Source: an uncultured Moraxella sp. (lineage in GTDB: Bacteria > Pseudomonadota > Gammaproteobacteria > Pseudomonadales > Moraxellaceae). From it: a stretch of DNA of 9,925 bases. Below the pieces are notes generated by a model, which was not told the DNA's origin, did not search any database, and saw only the letters and a program-made list of their open reading frames with translations. The translations under genes and the position numbers were made by a program. The stretch's first letter is position 1, and each line of letters opens with the position of its first letter. Below, piece by piece: positions 1 to 6,064 of this stretch. The stretch spans positions 1 through 9,925 of the forward strand of contig CAKMOY010000049.1 in the NCBI GenBank assembly GCA_927911235.1. Direction: 5' to 3'.

Positions 1-47
1 AAAGAAATATTCTCTTAACAACAATCTTTAAAAACAGATATATAGTC

Positions 48-66
48 AATAATAATTCTTATTATC
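48..66. promoter_or_regulatory. Fur-box-like palindrome
   Basis: ATAATAA-TTC-TTATTAT is a perfect 7+7 inverted repeat (49-65). The 19 bases at 48-66 agree with the classical Fur box GATAATGATAATCATTATC at 14 of 19 positions by my count. No gene lies close by on the plus strand; on the minus strand a TTGACT runs from 48 to 43, so the box could control a gene leaving the window to the left. The region is very AT-rich, so chance similarity is quite possible. Confidence 0.3.
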
Positions 67-172
67 AAAAATACGGTGGCATTTTTGTAAAGAATTGGAT
101 AAAACATGTGAGCAATAATAGATGATTTGATGTAGTTTTATCTAGTTATTAAGTAGTAAAATGGGTAGTAAA

Positions 173-191
173 AGTTCATCTTTGATGAATT
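173..191. promoter_or_regulatory. Dyad next to the FNR-type box
   Basis: TTCATC (175-180) and GATGAA (184-189) form an inverted repeat around TTT, extending by a G-T and an A-T pair to 173-191. It ends three bases before the FNR-type box, about -69 to -51 from the predicted start, where a second regulator could sit. Just upstream, ATGGGTA at 161-167 matches the NarL/NarP heptamer (TACYYMT on the other strand) exactly, but it has no 7-2-7 partner. In Neisseria aniA is also controlled by NarP and NsrR; neither dyad nor heptamer can be assigned to them from sequence alone. Confidence 0.3.
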
Positions 192-193
192 AA

Positions 194-235
194 TTGATTT
201 AGGTCAAGATATAGCGGTAAAACCACCTACATAAT
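194..235 (+). promoter_or_regulatory. FNR-dependent aniA promoter (FNR box plus -10)
   Basis: TTGATTTAGGTCAA at 194-207 matches the FNR consensus TTGAT-N4-ATCAA at 9 of 10 specified bases. Its centre is 200.5. CATAAT at 230-235 differs from TATAAT at one base. If transcription starts near 242, the FNR box centre falls at -41.5 and the -10 at -12 to -7, the textbook class II layout, with no need for a -35. This fits oxygen-limited induction of nitrite reductase, as known for aniA in Neisseria. It implies a leader of about 139 bases before the ATG at 381. The exact transcription start is inferred. Confidence 0.7.
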
Positions 236-261
236 CCTACAAAAGTTCACAAGAGATGCCT

Positions 262-273
262 TTCAGACGACCC
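262..273 (-). other. Neisseria-type DNA uptake sequence (mucDUS-like)
   Basis: On the minus strand these bases read GGGTCGTCTGAA, 11 of 12 identical to the AG-mucDUS dialect AGGTCGTCTGAA described for the Neisseria mucosa group; only the first base differs. I saw no other copy in the window, so it is not a host-wide repeat here. It lies in the aniA leader, directly before the part of the gene that looks neisserial, and is the kind of sequence through which transforming Neisseria DNA is recognised. Confidence 0.65.
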
Positions 274-380
274 GGAATAAGGCAGTTTGAAAGAGCCGAA
301 AGCGGTATGCCGCGGATGACAAAGGTTGAAAAAATATACCCTGACCTTCTTAAAAATAGTTATTAAAGGAAATGACAACT

Positions 381-1893
381 ATGAAACGCCAAGCTTTAGC
401 TGCAATCATTGCTTCAGTTTTTGCTTTAGCCGCCTGTGGTGAGCAAGCTGCCCAAAAACCTGCCGAGCAAACCGCTTCCGCTTCCGCTCCTGCAGCTTCC
501 GAGGCTCCTGCTTCCGGTGCTCAAGCTGCTGCCGAAACTCCTGCTGCCGAGCTGCCTGTTATCGACGCGGTAACTACCCACGCTCCTGAAGTTCCGCCTG
601 CCATCGACCGCGACCATCCTGCACGTGTCCGCGTGAAAATGGAAACCGTCGAAAAAAACCATGAAAATGGACGATGGCGTGGAATACCACTACTGGACAT
701 TTAACGGCCGACGTTCCGGGCCGCATGATCCGCGACGCGAAGGCGATACCGTGGAAGTCGAATTCTCTAACAACCCGTCTTCTACTGTACCGCACAATGT
801 TGACTTCCACGCTGCAACCGGTCCAGGCGGTGGTGCAGAAGCCAGCTTCACTGCTCCGGGCCGTACTTCTACATTCAGCTTCAAAGCCCTGCAACCCGGT
901 CTGTATATCTACCACTGTGCCGTTGCCCCTGTCGGTATGCACATTGCCAACGGTATGTACGGTTTGATTTTGGTTGAGCCAAAAGAAGGTTTACCAAAAG
1001 TGGATAAAGAATACTACGTCATGCAAGGCGATTTTTATACCAAAGGCAAATACGGTCAGCAAGGTTTACAACCATTTGACATGGACAAAGCGATTGACGA
1101 ACGTCCTGATTACGTTGTATTTAACGGTTCTGTCGGTTCATTGACAGGCGAGAATGCTTTGACTGCCAAAGTTGGCGAAAATGTGCGTCTATTCGTGGGT
1201 AATGGTGGCCCAAACAAAGTATCATCATTCCACGTGATTGGCGAAATTTTTGATAAAGTAAAATTTGAAGGCGGTAAAGCGGTCAATGAAAATATCCAAA
1301 CCACGCTAATCCCAGCAGGTGGTGCGGCGATTACCGAATTTAAAGTTGATGTACCAGGCAACTATGTGTTGGTAGACCACTCAATCTTCCGTGCCTTTAA
1401 CAAAGGGGCGTTGGGTATCTTAAAAGTGGAAGGGGAAGAAAATCCATCTATCTACTCACATAAACAAAAAGATACCGTGTATCTGCCAGAAGGTGCACCA
1501 CAAGCAATTGACAATGCTAAAGCACCAGAAACCAAAACGCCAACGGACTTAAAAGAACAAGTTGCCGCAGGTAAAGCGACCTATGACGCCAACTGTGCTG
1601 CTTGCCACCAACCAGACGGTAAAGGCGTGCCAAATGCATTCCCACCATTGGCAAGTTCTGACTTCTTAAACGCTAACCACAAACGTGCAGCCAGCATTGT
1701 GGCAAATGGTCTATCAGGCAAAATTACAGTGAATGGCTCAAGCTATGACAGCGTCATGCCAAGCGTTTCGTTGAACGACCAACAAATCGCCAACGTGGTA
1801 ACGTATGTGTTAAACAGCTTTGGCAACAAAGGCGGTCAATTAACAGCCGAAGATGTGGCAGAAGCCAAAAAACCAAACCAACGCCATAAGTGA
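381..1893 (+). pseudogene. aniA: Copper nitrite reductase AniA/NirK with C-terminal cytochrome c domain, frameshifted
   Basis: Reduces nitrite to nitric oxide at the outer membrane or periplasm. The start at 381 gives MKRQALAA as in Neisseria AniA, with AAGGA 10 bases upstream; an ATG at 372 sits too close to that site. A lipoprotein signal ends in LAAC (Cys19), followed by an Ala/Pro/Ser-rich linker. Two cupredoxin domains keep all copper ligands: type 1 His (793), Cys (916), His (940), Met (955); type 2 His (808, 913, 1378); catalytic Asp (802) and His (1231). A C-terminal c-type haem domain has CAACH at 1594-1608 and a likely Met ligand at 1756. Reading is broken: an A7 tract at 652-658, where Neisseria has A6, shifts the frame and stops at 704; the rest is open from ATG 661 but would lack a signal peptide. 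A +1 near 708 and a -1 near 734 garble about nine residues before [10 protein letters not shown]. Bases up to about 980 are Neisseria-like, later ones Moraxella-like. Identification is secure; real inactivation is not. Confidence 0.88.
652..658 (+). repeat. A7 homopolymer at the aniA frameshift
   Basis: Seven A residues follow GTCG inside aniA. Six would give Glu-Lys-Thr-Met-Lys-Met-Asp and keep the frame, as in Neisseria AniA (METVEKTMKMDD). Seven gives Glu-Lys-Asn-His-Glu and a stop at 702-704. A tract of this length could slip during replication, giving on/off variation, but it is also a classic place for a sequencing error. Confidence 0.6.
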
Positions 1894-1935
1894 TTAATTT
1901 AACATTTATTAAATAATCCTTTATGTTAATATTGT

Positions 1936-1972
1936 AAACGACCGCCCGTGCAATATGTGGTGGTCGTTTTTT
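1936..1972 (+). terminator. Rho-independent terminator after aniA
   Basis: AAACGACCGCC (1936-1946) pairs with GGTGGTCGTTT (1959-1969) over 11 positions including one G-T pair, around a 12-base loop, followed by TTT to 1972. Only 23 bases remain before the nirV start codon, too few for a separate promoter after the hairpin. Confidence 0.75.
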
Positions 1973-1995
1973 AAAATTAAAATAGGAATAGATTT

Positions 1996-2805
1996 GTGAA
2001 AACTTATATCAAACATATTGGGGTAACAACGCTTTGTCCTATTGCTATGCTACTCATAGCGACAATCAGCCACGCTAACACACCAAAATCAGGCGAAATG
2101 GCAAAAATTAACGGTGGCACATACCGCCCATTATACCTAAGTAAAGACAGCCCTATGGTCTCAGTCAAACCGTTTCGCATGGATAAAATGCCTGTAACCA
2201 ACGAAGAATATTACGCCTTTGTCCAATCAAAATCCAAATGGCAAAAACAAAATATTGCTAAACTGTTTGTTGAACCAGACTATTTAAAACATTGGCAAAA
2301 ATCAGGCAACAGCTACAAACCGAATACAGCCGACCTCAAAAAACCTGTCGTCTATGTATCATGGTACACCGCCAACGAATATTGCAAAGCCCAAGGCAAA
2401 CGCTTGCCAACGGTCGCTGAATGGGAATTTGTCGCCCAAGCATCACAAACTCGTGTCAATGGCAGTGCCGAAAAAGGCTACAACCAAAAAATCCTAGACT
2501 GGTACGCCAAATCGTCTACAAAACCCTTGGGTAATGTCGGACAGGAAAAACCCAATATTTGGGGTGTATACAATATGCACGGCATGATTTGGGAATGGAC
2601 AAAAGACTTTAACAGCAACCTTGTAACAGGCGAATCCCGCTCGGATAATACCTTAAACCAAGAAATGTTCTGCGGTTCGGGTGCGGCAGGTGCGGTAGAC
2701 CCATCGGATTACGCCGCCTTTATGCGATATGGTTTTCGCTCAAGTTTGCAATCAAAATTCACCTTAGCCAGCCTTGGTTTTCGCTGTGCGGCTGATGGGG
2801 TTTAA
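1996..2805 (+). CDS. nirV: NirV-like formylglycine-generating-enzyme family protein
   Basis: NirV proteins are encoded beside nirK in many denitrifiers; their role is unsettled, with nitrite reductase maturation suggested by position. The start is a GTG at 1996 with AGGAA seven bases upstream. Residues 1-28 form a signal peptide (hydrophobic stretch, then SHANT), so the protein is exported, 269 residues in total. The FGE/SUMF1 fold is evident: INGGTYRP near residue 40, PVTNEEYYAF, VSWYTANEYC, GKRLPTVAEWEF, NMHGMIWEWTKDF, and the C-terminal LGFRCAADG. Cys226 (FCGSGAAG) roughly aligns with the first active-site Cys of true FGE, but no second Cys follows within five residues, so sulfatase-type Cys-to-formylglycine oxidation is unlikely. 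Codon use is Moraxella-like throughout, unlike the first part of aniA. A terminator separates it from aniA, so expression needs read-through or a promoter inside the 1894-1935 gap (a weak TTAACA at 1899 and TATGTT at 1922 are the only candidate). Confidence 0.8.
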   Translation: MKTYIKHIGVTTLCPIAMLLIATISHANTPKSGEMAKINGGTYRPLYLSKDSPMVSVKPFRMDKMPVTNEEYYAFVQSKSKWQKQNIAKLFVEPDYLKHWQKSGNSYKPNTADLKKPVVYVSWYTANEYCKAQGKRLPTVAEWEFVAQASQTRVNGSAEKGYNQKILDWYAKSSTKPLGNVGQEKPNIWGVYNMHGMIWEWTKDFNSNLVTGESRSDNTLNQEMFCGSGAAGAVDPSDYAAFMRYGFRSSLQSKFTLASLGFRCAADGV

Positions 2806-2825
2806 ATATTTTAACATTTTAAGGC

Positions 2826-2847
2826 TGGGTTACGCCTTGCTAACCCA
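2826..2847. repeat. Short hairpin TGGGTTA/TAACCCA between nirV and sco
   Basis: TGGGTTA (2826-2832) and TAACCCA (2841-2847) are perfect 7-base arms around CGCCTTGC. The following T run starts about 15 bases later, so it is not a standard terminator. The motif resembles TGGGTTACGCC-type dispersed palindromes seen in many bacterial intergenic regions; that family link is from memory. In the mRNA it may act as a processing or stability element between the two genes. Confidence 0.35.
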
Positions 2848-2904
2848 CTCTACAAAACGATAATTTTTTTTATTTCTCAAAACTTTTTTAAAAAGGACAC
2901 CACT

Positions 2905-3627
2905 ATGAAAAAATTACTTGCCATCTCAATCACTGCTTTATTATTAACCGCTTGCCAACAAGCCAATCAACCTAACCCATCTGCTAGCACTGACAGCCAA
3001 GCTCCTGCAAGCTCGTCTCACGCAGATATGCACCATGACATGAACCACGATATGCACGCTTCAACAGCAAGTGCCACACATGGCGACATGGCTCACGGCG
3101 GACATAAGCACGTGGATTTGGGCGTAGCAAGCACCCCTGCTCCAGCGTTGAGGGAGTCGGTTTATTTGGTAGAAGGCAACTGGAAAAACCAAGACGACCA
3201 ACCTTTTAAACTGGACACTTTACAAGGCAAAAAACAAGTGGTCGCCTTTATTTATACCAACTGTAACCAAGTTTGTCCGATTATGATGAAAACCATGATT
3301 GACTTACAAAAAAAATTGCCTGAAGACGTGCGTGCCAAAACAGGCTTTTTGGTGGTGAGTTTTGACCCAGAACGCGATAGCCCAAAAGTGTTAAAAAACT
3401 TTGGCGAACATTATAAAGCCGATGATAAATGGGTATTTTTGAACGGTAGCGATGATGATGTGCGTATGCTTGCCAACACCATGAACATTCGCTATCAATT
3501 TGCCGAAGGGGGCATGATTAACCACTCAAATGTGATTAGCGTGCTTGATGAGTCTGGTAAAATGATTGAACAAGCGATTGGCAACAGCCAAGGCGAAGCC
3601 AAAATTATCGCAGCCGTGAGTAAATAA
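2905..3627 (+). CDS. SCO1/SenC-family copper chaperone lipoprotein
   Basis: Sco proteins are thioredoxin-fold copper chaperones or thiol reductases best known for assembling the CuA site of cytochrome oxidase. Next to nitrite reductase, delivery of copper to AniA is the natural inference. The protein has 240 residues. A lipoprotein signal ends in LTAC (Cys17), so it is membrane-anchored. Residues about 38-70 form an unusual run rich in His, Met and Asp (HHDMNHDMH, then HGGHKH), typical of copper-binding tails. The Sco core follows: Cys120-x3-Cys124-Pro (NCNQVCP), SFDPERDSP, and the third copper ligand His207 in INHSNV. AAGGA lies about nine bases before the ATG. It is the last gene of the plus-strand denitrification set and ends at a strong terminator. 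Family assignment is confident; partner assignment is inferred from position. Confidence 0.88.
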   Translation: MKKLLAISITALLLTACQQANQPNPSASTDSQAPASSSHADMHHDMNHDMHASTASATHGDMAHGGHKHVDLGVASTPAPALRESVYLVEGNWKNQDDQPFKLDTLQGKKQVVAFIYTNCNQVCPIMMKTMIDLQKKLPEDVRAKTGFLVVSFDPERDSPKVLKNFGEHYKADDKWVFLNGSDDDVRMLANTMNIRYQFAEGGMINHSNVISVLDESGKMIEQAIGNSQGEAKIIAAVSK

Positions 3628-3639
3628 CCCAAACAATCA

Positions 3640-3675
3640 AAAATGTGCTATTGGATAAATAGCACATTTTTTTTT
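3640..3675. terminator. Bidirectional terminator between sco and lolC
   Basis: AAAATGTGCTATT (3640-3652) and AATAGCACATTTT (3658-3670) form a perfect 13-base stem with loop GGATA, followed by five more T residues. Read from the minus strand the same stem is also followed by T residues, so it can end transcription of both convergent genes. Confidence 0.85.
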
Positions 3676-3676
3676 A

Positions 3677-4911
3677 TCACTCATACCGCAAAGTTTGTGC
3701 AGGTTGGATACTGGCGGCACGTCTGGCAGGATAAATGGTTGCCAAAAAGCTAATAGCTAAGGACGCAGACACGATAATCAGCACGTCTTGCCACTCTAAT
3801 TGTGATGGCAAATAATTGACAAAATAAGCATCAAACAAATGCAAATTCATCGCTGTATTAATCCAACCGACCACATGACTGACCGACAATGCCATCACCA
3901 CACCAAGTATCGTTCCCGCAATCGTCCCAACCACACCGATAAACAAGCCTTGCACCATAAATACTTGGGTAATCAGTTTTGGCGATGCGCCAAAAGTTTT
4001 TAAAATGGCAATGTCCGCTTTTTTGTCCGTTACTAACATGACAAGCGATGATACAATGTTAAACGCCGCCACCAAAATAATCAAAAACAACAACAAGCCA
4101 ACCATCGCTTTTTCCATTTGAATCGCCCCAAACAGATTGCCATGCGTTCTTGTCCAGTCGCTTGGCAATAATAATTCTGGTTGCAAGTTTGCCGCTTCGC
4201 TTGCGACCCTTGGTGCAACGAATAAATCGTTTAATTTCATACGGATACCTTGAGCCCCATCAGGCAAACGTAGCAGTTTTCCCGCATCACTCATCGGCAC
4301 AAACGCCATGATACTGTTCACTTCTGGGCTGATGTCATAAATGCCCGATACGGTAAAACGTTTAAAACGGGGAATAACCCCTGCTGGCGATGGCGATGCT
4401 TCTGGCAATACCAGCGTAACTTTATCGCCGATTGCCAAATGTAGCGAATCCGCCATATCTTGGCCAACAACAATGTTAAAACTGCCTGTCTTTAACTCGT
4501 CAATATTGCCAGCATTCATATGCTCGTGGATAATGGACACATTTTTTTCATATTCAGGCTCAACGCCAGTTACCATCACGCCTGCGACCTGTCCATTTGC
4601 GGTCAGCATACCTTGTAACTGGATAAACGGAGCGACCGCCTCCACATTTTTTACTCGTTGATGTCTTTGGCAAGCGGTTGCCAATTTGGGATAATCTCGC
4701 CTGCGGTCACAGTCGCCTGTGGCACCATACCCAAAATACGGCTTTTTAACTCACGGTCAAAGCCGTTCATCACCGATAACACGGTAATCAGCACCGCCAC
4801 GCCAAGCGTCAGCCCAATCATAGAAATCAAAGAAATAAACGAAATAAAGCGATTACTCCGCTCGGCACGGGTATAACGCAATCCCAAAAACAAGGCTAAA
4901 GGACGAAACAT
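3677..4911 (-). pseudogene. lolC: Lipoprotein-releasing ABC transporter permease LolC/LolF, frameshifted
   Basis: Inner-membrane permease that extracts outer-membrane lipoproteins and passes them to LolA, powered by LolD. The N-terminal 86 residues (4911 to 4651) contain the LRYTRAERSNRFISFIS cytoplasmic start and first membrane segment (GLTLGVAVLITVLSVMNGF), which suit the single-permease LolF type reported for Acinetobacter. The remainder is open in another frame (to 3677): a periplasmic domain, then three C-terminal membrane helices of the FtsX-like core (AFNIVSSL, ILKTFGAS, FMVQGLF, YPARRAASIQPAQTLRYE). The break is at 4651-4656, where the minus strand reads AACGAGTAAAAAATG. One lost G (GAG-GTA to GAGTA) explains it and restores KDINE-VKNVEAVAPF, giving about 411 residues, normal for the family. 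A CGAG deletion is an alternative. No lolD is adjacent. Because the Lol permease is normally essential, a sequencing error or second copy is likely. Confidence 0.85.
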
Positions 4912-4991
4912 AATTTTTCAACTTGATTTTCAAAAGATTAATATAAAAAATAAAACGCTATAGTTTGGCATATTTTAACGTGATATCCAAC

Positions 4992-5049
4992 TTTTTGTGA
5001 AAAAAAATGCTGTATTTCGCAAAAATTCACAAAAAAAAATTGACAAAAA
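4992..5049. promoter_or_regulatory. Intergenic repeat cluster TTCRCAAAAA between divergent genes
   Basis: Two tandem 10-mers, TTCGCAAAAA (5016-5025) and TTCACAAAAA (5026-5035), are followed by TTGACAAAAA (5040-5049), and an exact inverted copy TTTTTGTGAA lies at 4992-5001. The last unit includes a perfect -35 TTGACA (5040-5045), but the best downstream -10, TAAGAT at 5060, is only 14 bases away; TACAAT at 5089-5094 lacks a -35 at usual spacing. The cluster lies in the 219-base gap between lolC (minus) and the 5131 gene (plus), where an operator for either could sit. Function is inferred. Confidence 0.35.
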
Positions 5050-5130
5050 CCCCTATTTTTAAGATGAAAAAAAAAGCAATCGCCCCCATACAATGCTTTA
5101 ACAAAGACAAATCCAAAAAAGGCAATTTTT

Positions 5131-6054
5131 ATGAGCAACAATCAGCCAGATACCATCTTGTTAAACTGTGACCAAGCGGTCGGACACGCCGACCATTGGG
5201 CTTGTTTTACCAACGATATTTCAAGCGATGTACCAAAATGGCTTAACGAACACATTGACAACGCCACCATACCGACACCGCTTGATGACAATGCCAAAAG
5301 CCCTTATATTCTGCTATCTGGCAACGCCCCCATTCATATTAACCAAATCATTGAAGTAAACGATGGCGGCAAGCCAAAACGCTTTGTCAATGCGTATCCG
5401 TGCGTCAATAGCCCTTATGGGCAATGGGTGCAGATTGAAAGCATTTATCAATGCGATGACAAAGCCGAAGCGATTTTGCGGTTAAAAATGGACGATGGGA
5501 CGATTTTGTACGCATTTGACCAGTTTTATGCGATTAACGCTCCTTTTTACCAAAAAAACCAACGCTATCGCATCAATTTAAGTGCCTTTGCCTATGATGT
5601 AAAACCGAGCAACCGCTCTGAAGTCATCGTGGTAGACCAGCCCGAAGCCATTCGTTATCACCGAGCATTTAACGACATTTTGGCAAAAAATAACAACGTT
5701 GCCCCCCCAGACCTAGAAGCCCAAATCGCCAAATGGCAACCAGACCCTGCGGATTTGCCGTTGCAACCGATTGAAATTAACGTTGGCAATATGTGTGCGT
5801 ATTTGTTTGGTGATACCATCGGACAGCAAGACGAAGCATGGTGTCAAGGACAAGTCGTTGGCAAACAAGCGGCGACTTTTAAAGGCGTGGAATTTACCTT
5901 GCTTGATGTGGTGATTTTGCGTGAAAGCCTTGATAATCCTGTGGCCGTGCGTATCGCTGTCAACAGCAACAACATTGGCAAAGTCGAAGTCAATGACTAT
6001 ATCCAAGCCAACATTTGGCTACAAGGCACGATTTTTAAAGAAAACCAAAACTAA
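5131..6054 (+). CDS. Uncharacterised cytoplasmic protein, 307 residues
   Basis: I do not recognise this family. The ATG at 5131 has AAAAAAGG eight bases upstream. No signal peptide, membrane helix or coiled coil is visible, so it is probably cytoplasmic. It is rich in Asn, Asp, Gln and Ile. Two stretches look similar in style, both beta-rich: residues about 100-160 (QWVQIESIYQCDD, then LRLKMDDGTILYAFDQFYAI and YRINLSAFAYDV) and about 235-303 (CQGQVVGKQA, GVEFTLLDVVIL, VAVRIAVNSNN, VNDYIQANIWLQGTI). Each could be an OB-like barrel, and the protein may be an internal duplication; this is a visual impression only. The middle (about 185-215) is Pro- and charge-rich and may be a linker. Nine bases separate it from the downstream ArsC-like gene, so the two are likely co-transcribed. 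Codon use matches the Moraxella-like neighbours, so it appears native. It is real by coding quality; no function can be claimed. Confidence 0.8.
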   Translation: MSNNQPDTILLNCDQAVGHADHWACFTNDISSDVPKWLNEHIDNATIPTPLDDNAKSPYILLSGNAPIHINQIIEVNDGGKPKRFVNAYPCVNSPYGQWVQIESIYQCDDKAEAILRLKMDDGTILYAFDQFYAINAPFYQKNQRYRINLSAFAYDVKPSNRSEVIVVDQPEAIRYHRAFNDILAKNNNVAPPDLEAQIAKWQPDPADLPLQPIEINVGNMCAYLFGDTIGQQDEAWCQGQVVGKQAATFKGVEFTLLDVVILRESLDNPVAVRIAVNSNNIGKVEVNDYIQANIWLQGTIFKENQN

Positions 6055-6064
6055 CGAGACCAAG

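Noticed and set aside
66..87. CAAAAAT/ATTTTTG hairpin as a terminator of an upstream gene
   Set aside because: Perfect 7-base arms, but the stem is nearly all A-T and no T tract follows; too weak to call.
426..942. Minus-strand open frames opposite the 5' part of aniA
   Set aside because: They are low-complexity Ser/Gly/Arg mirror translations of the Ala/Pro-rich aniA linker and cupredoxin domain, with no family features or ribosome sites.
661..1893. A separate gene starting at ATG 661 as the true nitrite reductase start
   Set aside because: It would lack the signal peptide and first strands that are plainly present upstream in the other frame. The A7 tract explains the split better.
4640..4670. 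Programmed ribosomal frameshifting in lolC at the A-rich run
   Set aside because: The stop lies before the A run in the upstream frame, so a slip on the A run would come too late. No slippery heptamer precedes the TAA.
4938..5141. A 67-residue minus-strand frame upstream of lolC
   Set aside because: Phe/Lys-rich translation of AT-rich spacer overlapping the start of the 5131 gene; no ribosome site or recognisable motif.
5921..6064. Upstream extension of the ArsC-like gene to 5921
   Set aside because: The extra 48 residues are an out-of-frame reading of the preceding gene, and the family start is clearly MTTIYGIKNCS at 6065.
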